A stretch of DNA of 64,000 nt from Euclidia mi (Eukaryota; Arthropoda; Insecta; Lepidoptera; Erebidae), in contig OX123200.2 of NCBI GenBank assembly GCA_944739405.2, forward strand, positions 5,968,761-6,032,760. The letters run 5' to 3'. The notes beneath the pieces are model-generated. The model was not told the DNA's origin. It saw nothing but the letters and a program-made list of their open reading frames with translations, and made no database searches. Every line of letters starts with the position of its first letter. Position 1 is the first letter of the stretch. Both the position numbers and the translations under genes were made by a program. Shown piece by piece: positions 55,346-64,000 of the stretch.

Positions 55346-55667
55346 TCGCCAGGGTTTACATACCTAATACACAATTTTATTTTGTAAGGTGCTGCAACTG
55401 TAACACCTTCTATATCACTTGTATATATTTACTGTACATAATAATACCCAAGCATTATATTGCATTTTATCCTCCTTTATTATTTTATGCTCCTCATACC
55501 TATGGCTCTCCAAGTTTTGCTATTTAGCTATTATCAGCCGACCTCCTCAGGCGTTTGGTAAGTAGGCGTTAAACTACTAAACAGAATTTGATGAAAGTTT
55601 ATAGTGTGCGTCCTCGTGAGGACCACGAAGAGGTAACTTGTTTTTAATTAAATATATTATATCTGAC

Positions 55668-55925
55668 GACCGGTTGGCGCAGCGGGAGTGCAAGCGACTG
55701 CTACGCCGAAGGTCGCGGGTTCGATTCCCGCTCAAGTCAAACATTTGTGTGCATGAACATGGATGTTTGTCTTGGTCTGGGTGTTTCTATGTATAATACG
55801 TATGTATTTAAAAAAAAAAGGTATTATGTATGTTTATCCATTATCTAGTACCCATAACACAAGCTCTGCTTAGCTTGGGACTAGATGGCGATGTGTGTTT
55901 GTGGTAGAATATTATTTATTATTAT
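55668..55925 (+). mobile_element. SINE3 copy, full length
   Basis: GACGACCGGTTGGCGCAGCG head, B box GGTTCGATTCCC, GTCTTGGTCTGGGTGTTTCT, CTTAGCTTGGGACTAGATGG, (ATT)n end. Preceded by TATCT as at 61366. Confidence 0.85.
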
Positions 55926-57055
55926 CTACCTACTTGCCCAAAGCCTTTGAAATGTTTAACAGAATTAATGCCAAGTACCATAATTAACTTAGATCATTTT
56001 TGGTTCATCTATTACACTACAAGCCAACAGAAATAATTCAAATAGGTAGACTTGCCTGACTTGAGAATTAAAGTTCAACTTAAAGAAGCATACATTTAGC
56101 CAATCAGTCAGCTATTAAAAACCCAAAAACTAACCTTTCTAAACGATGATTAACAAATAAAGAATCTCGTAAATTATCAAATTCAATTGTTTTCACTACA
56201 GAATATTTAATTTCAAATCAATTCAATGCAAATCAGAGAGTACGGACATTCCTTCACGTGGTACCCGTCTGGAGAATACTAAATACATTCAAATGGAGAA
56301 AAAACCAGCTTCGATGTCCCCCATAAACATATCTTACTTATAGTTTAAAATTTCCTAATCTATACGCGCTCGAAAGAGGAATTTTATCATTTCAAACGTC
56401 TAAAAAGTATAAAACCTGTTGTTCGCGCCGTGAAAAAAAATCTTTGGGCATCACCCCAAAAGAATTTCAACCTTAAACTCGTCAGTTATGGTGGCTTTTC
56501 GTGTGAGGATTGTGTGGGTTGTGTGTCGTTTCGTAATTTGTGTGTGTGTGATCAAAAACTAATGAGAAGAGACCGTTGAACTCAGCTAGTTTGGTGACCG
56601 CGTGAGTTTTGGGTTCCTCCGCGCCGGTGCGATAATAGAGCCACATTTTGGTGATAGAACATTTTATGGTTTTTAAGGTTACGAAATGTGTGGTTGTATA
56701 TTATGCTATGGTCGTAATATTATGTTATAATTTTAGAAAAATAAAATTATGTTATAAAATAAATTGTTTTGGTAACGCACAGGCAAAACTATTGGGCACA
56801 GAAAACTGTAATTTGGCATGTTTCTGGGAGACCGTAGTAAATGTAACGGGACACAGCTCTGGCAAATTACTCCAGTTATAGGCTAGGCTTCGCTGAAAAT
56901 ACGAAACATATATCCAAACATAACCCACACATGTCATAGTCATCACAAACTAGACAGAGCTTGTATTATGGCAACCAGACATTCCCTAATACATAAAAAT
57001 GTATACTATACATTTTATACATAAAATGCAGCCAGACGGAGACGAAATCGTCGAG
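55926..57055. other. mostly unassigned; possible 5' exon near 56488
   Basis: No repeat recognised until a REP7-like fragment at about 56750-56890. A GT-rich, GC-richer segment at 56480-56640 has an initiator-like GTCAGTT before an ATG at 56488 (24 codons). Confidence 0.25.
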
Positions 57056-57059
57056 CTCA

Positions 57060-57168
57060 TCGCACAAAGATTTTTATTTTGTCCTTGATGGGTCTCGAAC
57101 TTATCGAACTCAAGACCACCGTCCTAGCAGATAGAGACACTATTACTAACCACTAGACCAACAGAAAA
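57060..57168 (-). repeat. tRNA-like SINE head, degraded
   Basis: The minus strand: CTGTTGGTCTAGTGGTTAGT and GAGTTCGATAAGTTCGAGAC. Confidence 0.5.
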
Positions 57169-57229
57169 ATCATAAACTAAATTTGGTAGACAAAGACAAA
57201 CTATAGTGGTACCTTTTATATAACACCTG

Positions 57230-57319
57230 AGGCCTAATTCTCGTATTTTATATGACATTGAAATTTTATTTTGAATTGACTCAGAAGCGGTATTCTGATA
57301 ACCTAATGTTATTATCGTA
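57230..57319 (+). repeat. target repeat of Tc1 copy B, left part
   Basis: Homologous to the reverse of 10290-10395. The repeat continues at 58913-58960 beyond the transposon. Confidence 0.7.
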
Positions 57320-57321
57320 TA

Positions 57322-58912
57322 CACACATCAACAAAGTCTAGGGATATTTTATATTTCATCAAATATCTAAAAATCTATGAAGAATTTTCTGATACAGTAA
57401 ATAGAAGAATCATAGATTATTTTAAGGTCTTTAATAAAAATAAAAAACATTTCGTGTTTTTTTTTGTTTTAAATAAAAAAAAAAATTTTTTTAATCATCA
57501 TGGAAAATTAGTATGATAACAACAAACATTTCTTCTTAAAAAACTATTAATTTTAATAAAAATGGAAAAAATCTTGTAAAATCTAATCATTAATAATCAG
57601 TGTTGCCACCTCTTACATTGATTACACATCGACATCGATTGTTAATACTTAAAATTAAATTGTCAATGTCTTGCTGCGGTATGAGGTCCCATGTCCTTTG
57701 CAAGTGTTCGTAAAGTTGTTGTTCAGTCGTCAAATTTGGTGGAAAATCTCTCAAAGCTTTTCGTTGTAACATGTCCCAGGCATGCTCGATAGGATTTAAG
57801 TCGGGCGACTGTGCAGGCCAATCCAAAACTTGAATATCGTGCTCTCGGAGAGCGGTCGATACCAGCCGCGCCGTATGGCAAGGAGCATTATCGTGCATGA
57901 GTAGAAATTCATGGCCTATTTGAGTTCTGTGTGGGACAATAACGGGCTCTACTACCTCCTCGTGGTATTTTTGTGCAGTCATGCTGCCTTGGATCCAAAC
58001 GAGTTGGGTTCGTCCGCCAAGACGAATTCCTGCCCACACCATGATTGTCCCGCCTTGGTATGGGTGGACCTCCTGAGGGTGCCGTAGACGGCTAACTCTC
58101 CCTGGAGCTCTCCAAACGCGTGTTCTTCGTGAATCCGGGTGAAACCCAAACCGGGACTCATCGGTGAACAGCACCAAAGACCATTGTTCGTCACTCCATG
58201 GTAAATGCTCCCGAGCCCACGAAAGCCGCCGACCGCGATTGCCACGTCGCAATGCTGGAACACGCAATGGTCTTCGAGCATGAAGATCAACTTCATGTAA
58301 CCTTCTTCGCACGGTTTGGTCGCTTACCAGCAGCTGGTGGTCCTCCTGGAGCCTTTGCACTAGTTGCAGCGCTGTGATATTGGGTTGTCTTCTGGCGGTC
58401 ATTTGGAGAAATCGATCCTGTCTCTGCGTAGTAACACGATATCTACCTGTGTGCTGTTCGGCCACATCTCCAGTACTGCGATAACGTGACCACAACCTTG
58501 ATATCACATTTTGACTGGTATGTAGGGCCTCAGCAACGACGCGTTGAATTGCACCATTTTCTAACATGCCCACGGCTCGTAACATTTCATCTCGACTCAA
58601 ATGACGACGTGACATGACTTTTAAAGTTCGTACGTCACGTTAAATTAAAAAAGAAAAACAATTAAAAACCCTTTTCATTAATAATTATAATAAAACAGTT
58701 TTAACTTTCTTTAATGTACCGAATTACTAGCAAATTTGCCGCCATATTTTGTTTATTATTTTGTTTTTTTTCTTTCCATGTTCAAATTTTGAAAATAGAA
58801 TAAAAGAGGTTTTAATCTGTATATAAACTTTTTATGGAAACTAACAAGGTTCTAAACTATAAACTCGTAAATAATTTAGGATTAAGATATCCCTAGACTT
58901 TGTTGATGTGTG
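57322..58912 (-). mobile_element. Tc1-type transposon copy B, complete, 1,591 bp
   Basis: CACACATCAACAAAGTC at the left and its inverse at the right, about 30-bp terminal repeats, TA on each side (57320-57321, 58913-58914), an intact transposase and no nested insertion. It sits inside a dispersed repeat whose other copy is at 10205-10395. Confidence 0.95.
57590..58615 (-). CDS. Tc1-family transposase, copy B (341 aa)
   Basis: Cut-and-paste transposase. The helix-turn-helix region occupies the first ~110 residues. Catalytic residues are D152 (LFTDESRF), D242 (LMHDNAPCH) and E277 (DLNPIEHAWD) with the DD34E spacing of the Tc1 family. The frame is complete, with an ATG in the usual MSRRHLSRDE context. 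It differs from copy A by one extra Arg (176), Ile for Thr, and Thr for Asn four codons from the end... both retain every catalytic residue. With intact ends and uninterrupted 5' flank, this is the better candidate for an autonomous element. Confidence 0.95.
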   Translation of the reverse strand: MSRRHLSRDEMLRAVGMLENGAIQRVVAEALHTSQNVISRLWSRYRSTGDVAEQHTGRYRVTTQRQDRFLQMTARRQPNITALQLVQRLQEDHQLLVSDQTVRRRLHEVDLHARRPLRVPALRRGNRGRRLSWAREHLPWSDEQWSLVLFTDESRFGFHPDSRRTRVWRAPGRVSRLRHPQEVHPYQGGTIMVWAGIRLGGRTQLVWIQGSMTAQKYHEEVVEPVIVPHRTQIGHEFLLMHDNAPCHTARLVSTALREHDIQVLDWPAQSPDLNPIEHAWDMLQRKALRDFPPNLTTEQQLYEHLQRTWDLIPQQDIDNLILSINNRCRCVINVRGGNTDY

Positions 58913-59069
58913 TAATTTGAAATAAACAGTTCGTCGTTGACACATACGATCTCATTACAATTTCAGATAATTTAGAAGAATACGCTTTTTGTGACGTAAC
59001 TATGACACTGACATCATATCGAAACTGTATTTATTTAGGAGAATTGGGCCCCAGGAGAAAATTATTGAA

Positions 59070-59897
59070 GACTAGAGAATGCCCACAGTTACACAAACAC
59101 ATTTTAATTGAGTTCAGCGTGTTGCCCGATCCCCCCCGTGGGATCTCCACCTTGTCGTGGTGGGGGGGCTCAGTAACCGTGGAGTGGTCACCCGCGGTGA
59201 AGCTAAGAGGGATCCAGGAGGGGACGCTCCGCGTGGGCTTGGAGGGGCCTGCGCAGGATGCGTCCAACGGTGCGGGTGCGGGGGACAGTTCTGTCTGTCC
59301 CTCGCAGTCGGGTGCGGTCGCGGGAGGAGAGGCGTGTCGGTGTTGCGTTGCCGCGCGCCCTATCTCCCGCAACCAAATGGGGGCGCACCATTCGATGCGT
59401 CGCGGTGGAGCCGCAGAGGAAGAGGAGATGCGGTGTTGCGTTGCCGTCCTCCCTATCCTCTGCGGCCGCTGGGCGTTTTGGCGGCGGAGTCCAACACCTT
59501 AATCCGTCGCCAAGGGGGTTTTGTTCGAGGCCCGCCTGACCATCTGGCGGGCCAATACCCGTCGGAGGGTGGCGACGAGTGCTTTGGTGATGCCCCACCC
59601 TCCGACACACGGGTACATGGCGGAAGTCGAGGTGGTTTTTAGTGGAAACACCACATACTCCGGCTCTTATTTCCCCCAAGAGTCGGAGATCCGAAGGGAT
59701 TTTCCACCTCGTAAAACAAAAAAAAAAGCGTGTTGCCCGATTCCGTGGGAATTTCGGAAAACTCTTCTTAGTGGATTCTTACGATCTCCAAGGAACATAC
59801 ATGCCAAATTTCAGCATTTTGCGCCCAATAGCTTTGGATATATGTTCAAATACGTTGTCCGTCAGACACTCAGTAACGCAAGAATTTTATAGGTATA
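59070..59897 (+). repeat. REP7 copy split by a GC-rich retroposon
   Basis: ACTAGAGAATGCCCACAGTT up to 59130, then after the insertion TTCCGTGGGAATTTCGG, CATGCCAAATTTCAGC and CAGTAACGCAAGAATTTTAT. Confidence 0.7.
59131..59727 (+). mobile_element. GC-rich retroposon, 597 bp, poly-A tail, 14-bp duplication
   Basis: Starts with a C-run and CGTGGGATCTCCACCTTGTC, can fold locally (CCACC-TTGTCGT-GGTGG), and ends ATTTTCCACCTCGTAAAAC then A(10). GCGTGTTGCCCGAT is duplicated at 59117-59130 and 59728-59741. Base composition is sharply GC-rich against its surroundings. Overlapping open frames on both strands (up to 161 codons) look like composition effects. Likely a SINE or internally deleted LINE carrying the 5' and 3' ends of its parent. 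Confidence 0.8.
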
Positions 59898-59906
59898 TAT
59901 AGAGTG

Positions 59907-60139
59907 CCTCCGTGGTCCAGTGGATAGCGTATGCGACTGCTGATCAGTGGTCCTGGGTGCGATTCTCGGGTCGGGCAAAAATGTTACTGGGTTTACTCAG
60001 TAGCAGGCCGGAGTCTGGTGATATGCCCGGTAACGGCAATAGGCTCGCCCCCTATTACATGAGCCCTAAAAAAATCATGGCTAATATTTACACCTCTGCC
60101 TACCCCGTCGGGGATACAGGCGTGAGACTATAAAAAAAT
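59907..60139 (+). mobile_element. SINE2b copy, 11-bp duplication
   Basis: Head b (CCTCCGTGGTCCAGTGGATA), then the SINE2 body to GTCGGGGATACAGGCGTGAG and TATAAAAAAATT. TATATAGAGTG at 59896-59906 and 60140-60150. Confidence 0.88.
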
Positions 60140-60150
60140 TATATAGAGTG

Positions 60151-60536
60151 GACATAGTAAATCTACGAGATTGTTACAGCCTTGCCTACCGATTCTTCGA
60201 ATGTTATTAGTCTATAAAATCTGTAATGTATCATTAATTTAAATTATTCATTACCATGTTTCTCAGAACTACTGTATACCTAAATGTAGTAACAACATAA
60301 AACTAAATGTATAGGGAAAAATATATGTTAAATTATAAAACATAATCGTTTCCCCTAAAATTTAATTGGTAAATAAGCTTGTTTTAACCCGACTACGGCG
60401 AAGCCAACAGTGTAATGATGTTTAATGAAATTATAAATAACGATTAAATCATATATGTACTAATATTTATGTAGCGGGTTTTAACCGTGTTATTATTAAA
60501 AAAGAGAAAGCCTCCTATATACCCTGATGACTCGTC
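60151..60536. other. no gene recognised
   Basis: Unassigned AT-rich DNA. Confidence 0.3.
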
Positions 60537-60537
60537 A

Positions 60538-60706
60538 TGGGTTACACCAGACCTGGTCATCATCATCGCCCTAGCTTTATCACTTACACGCCTTGGAGCC
60601 CGAGGTCCGCTTACTGGTCTAACCAGATTTGACTGAATATTAACTACACCAGACCTGGAGACGGGATCAAATCATTTCATGACCACGACTGGTGTAACGT
60701 AACCCA
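60538..60706. repeat. small inverted repeat split by a truncated SINE
   Basis: GGGTTACACCAG at the left and CTGGTGTAACGTAACCC at the right are inverted. Removing the insertion at 60557-60644 brings the arms within about 50 bp. Confidence 0.55.
60557..60644 (-). mobile_element. 5'-truncated SINE1A, 88 bp, 14-bp duplication
   Basis: CATCATCATCGCCCTAGC to TTTGACTGAATATTAAC is the last part of tail A. TACACCAGACCTGG is perfect at 60543-60556 and 60645-60658. Confidence 0.85.
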
Positions 60707-60709
60707 CTG

Positions 60710-61360
60710 ATACTTCGCAATTGAAAACCGTTACTTGAATATTAGTATGTTCACACATCGTAATCATTTTAAAGTATTTAACTAAGAGTTTTGAGGAAAC
60801 TCATATAACTCCGAAAATATGAACAAGCCTTACGCCTCTATTTATAAATATTTAATATAAATATTTCTTAGTTTTTACATCAAATATAAATCGTTACCAC
60901 AATCTGTCTAAAAATCTACGTAAAGAATTATATCCACCACTCACGAAAATACAACTCAACTCTCAATTCTAACATCTTATCTTGCCCCGGAATGCAGCAC
61001 AGTTTACCCCATTTACGGACTCACAATAGTCACAAATGGGGTAAAAAAGGGCAAAATAATGTTCTTTTTGCCCATTCCCATTGTTGTGTTGGTTATAGGG
61101 GCAAAACACGAAGTGATTTCAAAGGTATGTTGATTATTTACGTGAACGCCTATCGGTCAGGCTATATTACAATTTTAGGCTTATTTTCTCGGTTTTTGGG
61201 AGATTAAGTTAACTACTTCAATGCTTGCGTTAGCTTTTTTTAATGATTACAAGGGAATGCCTTGATAAGACTAATAGGTTAAATAGTATAGCTGTGAACG
61301 GAATGAACAAAGCATTTCTATGCTGTTTTTATGGTCGTGTAACATTAGGTCTGTGCTTTT
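60710..61360. other. no gene recognised
   Basis: Unassigned. Short frames at 60992-61207 and 61243-61497 have no motif, and the second reads into SINE3. Confidence 0.3.
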
Positions 61361-61365
61361 TATCT

Positions 61366-61650
61366 GACGACCGGTCGGCGCAGTGGGAGTGTAAGCGACT
61401 ACTACGCCGAAGGTCGCGGGTTCGATTCCCGCTCAAGTCAAACATTTGTGTGCATGAACATGGATGTTTGTCTTGGTCTGACTGTTTCTATGTATAATAT
61501 GTATGTATTTACAAAAAAAAGTATATACATAGTTATGTATGTTTATCCATTATCTAGTACCCATAACACAAGTTCTGCTTAGCTTGGGACTAGATGGTGA
61601 TGTGTGTATGTGGTAGAATATTATTATTATATTATTATTATTAAGTATTA
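61366..61650 (+). mobile_element. SINE3 copy, full length
   Basis: GACGACCGGTCGGCGCAGTG head, B box GGTTCGATTCCC, tail ending in (ATT)n. About 95% like 55668-55925 by eye. Confidence 0.85.
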
Positions 61651-62610
61651 TTATTTTATACTTTCATAGTAAGTGGTCTCCGCCAAGGGCCTATAGCTGT
61701 AGTACTAAAGAATAAAAACACAAGCGAGTAATATTTCATTGATATACTTGTATTAAGAAAATATACTTATTGTTTCGTGTTTAAAGGCCAAGAAGCCTTG
61801 CTAGGTTTTAAATATGTACATAGGCCAAAATTCCTGTTATAACCTACCTACAAAAAAGTGTGAAGTGCTCTATAAAATAGTATATTCTTACTTATTAACT
61901 GCTATTTGCGAGTTGAATTTATGGTAAACTGATTTTAATTTTCTTGCATCAAACGCTAAAATAGAAAAATGCTTCAAATTTATTAGCTTGGATCGTTACG
62001 TTTACTAATAAAATCTCTTGAACTTTCTTCTCTCCTTTCTTCGTTAAAATATTTTCTACTTCTCAACAAGACATTGTCCCTCTATAGTCTCTGCCTACCC
62101 CAATGAGAGACAGGCGTGACGATATAGATAGATAGCACAAACAAAATTTCATGAAAATCTATTCTGTTTTAGGCCTCTCTCACATAGTGGCCCCAATGTG
62201 TGGTCGGCCTAATTATGAGGTCAACGATAGACAAAATGTATATATTTAAATACCGGCAACATTTTATAGTATTTTTGTGGCCAAAATGCATTAATATCTA
62301 TATATATTTTAAGTATAAAAGACAATAATAGCGTCTAGACTAGATAATGTCTACTAAATGAGTAATAAAATCGGGTGTCAATATCTAGATCAGAATGCAG
62401 ATTGTTCTTCTTTATTCTAGTTTGCGTCATTAAGAATTAGTAAGTAGATAAAAAATGGAAGCCTTAAAATACCATATAAAACACTCACACATAAACGCAT
62501 GCATTATTTTAGGCTATTTCGGGCGAAATTAGTCCAACTCTCAGTTCATTCTACTTGATTCGAAAACATTTTATATTTTTTATTTTCCTACACATGGGTT
62601 CACAATTGAC
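61651..62610. other. no gene recognised
   Basis: AT-rich. 62083-62127 (GTCTCTGCCTACCCCAATGA, GAGACAGGCGTGACG) is a worn retroelement 3' end. Confidence 0.3.
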
Positions 62611-62822
62611 TGCACGGTTGGCGTAGTGTTTTAAGCGGTCGCCTCGCCGCTTGACACTGTGCCGAAGTGTTGTGGGTTCGATCTCCACACGAGACAACAC
62701 TTTGTGTTATTCATAATTTGTTGTTTCGAGTCTGGGTGTTCATTGTGTCCGTTGGTTGTAAGTTTGTAAAGGCCCCGCGACACAGGATTTATTCCTAGTG
62801 CGGGAGTTGTGTTTAAAAAAAT
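62611..62822 (+). mobile_element. SINE4 copy
   Basis: TGCACGGTTGGCGTAGTGTT head, B box GGTTCGATCTCCACAC, CTGGGTGTTCATTGTGTCCG, GCGACACAGGATTTATTCC, (A)n. It mirrors 47300-47523. Confidence 0.82.
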
Positions 62823-62869
62823 AAAATATAAAGAAAAATACGTTCAAATCAATCTGTAAATATTATAAA

Positions 62870-63060
62870 ATGAAGGCCCTAATCTTCACTGTTTTGTCTG
62901 TATGAACGAGATAAACTCAAAAACTGCTGATCGGATGTTTGTAAGGTTTTCTAATTGTCTGTTTGTCCTTCCAAGGCATATGACAGATTCGCATCTCTGT
63001 CATAATTTTACAATCGATTCGCGCTAAACAAAAGGTTTGCCGTTTGCAATTTATAATACC
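62870..63060 (+). repeat. REP7-like fragment
   Basis: ATGAACGAGATAAACTCAAA and AACTGCTGATCGGATG are typical of this repeat class. Ends indistinct. Confidence 0.45.
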
Positions 63061-63296
63061 TATTAGCGGCTTAGTGGTCACGATGTCCTAGGTTAGCTAT
63101 CATTTGCTCCATTTAAAAACAATGGACTGGGATTTCCTTAATATTATTACTGTAGGCAAAGCTAGGATAATTCTATATGTATGCGTAAGTGCCTATACAT
63201 AGTGTTTGTTTTAATATTTGTAATATATACCCATATAGGGTTGACAATGGTATCATAATATATATCCGTTGTGATGTTTCTATTTATATTTTTTTT

Positions 63297-63536
63297 TAAA
63301 GACTGACAACTGTATCCCCGAAGGCAGAGGTGTAATATTACACCCACATTTCGCCATGAATTTTTAGTCCCCACGTAATAGGGGGCGAGCCTATTGCCGT
63401 TACCGGGCACATCACCAGACTCAGTGCTGCTACTGAGAATTCGGAAAAACCCAGTAATATTTTTGCTCGACCTGGGAATCGAACCCGGGACCTTCGATCA
63501 GCAGTCGCATACGCTATCCACTAGTCCACGGAGGTG
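63297..63536 (-). mobile_element. SINE2b copy
   Basis: The minus strand: CCTCCGTGGACTAGTGGATA head, B box GGTTCGATTCCC, full body. A small deletion shortens the CCCCGAAGG hairpin. Confidence 0.82.
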
Positions 63537-63611
63537 TTCATAGTGTGCCTACACATAAACAAAAGTTTCGTAATCATATAATATAACAACAAACATTTTA
63601 TCTATATTATA

Positions 63612-64000
63612 ATCAGCCTTCTTTTAATTTGTCCCACTACTAGGTACAGAGGGTCTAGTACGAGTTTTCACTCGATCAATTTCCATACATTTTCTAAAAG
63701 CGCCCCCTAGCGGACTCTATCGATCTTTTAGAAAATGTATGGAAATTGTTCTCGTCGACTAGGCTATCGTCCACCGCGACGATCGAGTGCAAACTTGTAC
63801 TAGACCCCAGGTCTTTTCTTATTATAAGAAGGGTTATAGTAGACACGGTAGGCATAGTCTACCACGCTGACCAAGTGCGGGTTTGAGACTTAACATGACT
63901 TTCGTGATGTTATGGAGAACTCTCAGACATGCAGGTTTCTTCACAGTTTTTCTTTCACAAGCAAATATCTCTGAACTTAAAGTCAGTAGCGTGCATCGTT
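63612..64000 (-). mobile_element. SINE1B copy, cut by the window end
   Basis: TAATCAGCCTTCTTTTAATT and GTCCCACTACTAGGTACAG begin tail B in reverse. After a nested MITE it continues CTTATTATAAGAAGGGTTAT, GACCAAGTGCGGGTTTGAG and so on to the edge. Confidence 0.75.
63651..63807. mobile_element. MITE, 157 bp, nested in SINE1B
   Basis: Ends GGGTCTAGTACGAGTTTTCA and the inverse of GGGTCTAGTACAAGTTTGCA form about 27-bp terminal repeats. A second internal palindrome (AATTTCCATACATTTTCTAA and its complement) lies within. CAG on each side may be the duplication. Confidence 0.75.

Noticed and set aside
59157..59679. Several long overlapping frames (93-161 codons) in the GC-rich retroposon
   Set aside because: Open on both strands at once, Gly/Arg/Pro-rich by composition, no motif. 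Best explained by high GC.
59131..59727. CpG island / promoter
   Set aside because: Bounded by a perfect 14-bp duplication and poly-A, so it is an insertion, not a promoter.

Overview
This window is eukaryotic and looks like a moth or butterfly (Lepidoptera) genome. It is AT-rich and has no operons or bacterial signals. It is packed with repeats I recognise as lepidopteran: tRNA-headed SINEs, RTE-type non-LTR tails ending in (ATG)n, (TATG)n-tailed non-LTR fragments, and the CTAG...GCCCGC and GTACGGAACCCT repeat families. All calls come from reading the sequence; no homology search was run. Family names SINE1-6, REP7-9, MITE10 and MITE11 are working labels coined here.

Only one ordinary protein gene is well supported: an uncharacterised 816-codon single-exon frame at 48546-50996 (+). 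It encodes a Cys/Pro/Lys-rich protein with six C-x-H-x-P-x-C-x5-C modules, followed by AATAAA 87 bases after the stop codon. It sits in a roughly 5 kb island (47.5-52.6 kb) where I see no transposable element. Three near-identical tRNA-Val(CAC) genes lie in 4.1 kb at 8870 (-), 10836 (+) and 12894 (+).

Mobile elements dominate the rest. Two nearly identical Tc1-type (DD34E) transposons carry intact transposases: copy A at 32692-35737 and copy B at 57322-58912. Copy A is split by a 1,458 bp element with GGACATTGGGC termini, inserted exactly between AAA and TTT with no target duplication. That is the signature described for Spy transposons, and copy B preserves the empty AAATTT site. The Spy-like element itself holds two SINEs. 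At 17698-19912 a large inverted repeat carries in its right arm a 761 bp hAT-like element (8-bp duplication) and a 718 bp PIF/Harbinger derivative with an N-terminal transposase remnant (TAA duplication). The left arm is the empty site for both.

Layout: 0-8 kb, retroelement tails, a MITE pair and three hairpins; 8-13 kb, tRNA-Val genes and repeats; 13-17 kb, retroelement tails then mostly unique AT-rich DNA; 17.7-20.4 kb, nested palindrome; 20-30 kb, scattered SINEs and LINE tails; 30-36 kb, nested SINEs plus Tc1/Spy; 36-47 kb, SINEs; 47.5-52.6 kb, the gene island; 52.6-64 kb, REP7, RTE, Tc1 copy B, a GC-rich retroposon and SINEs. The SINEs are modular: one tRNA-like head occurs with two tails, and one tail occurs with two heads.
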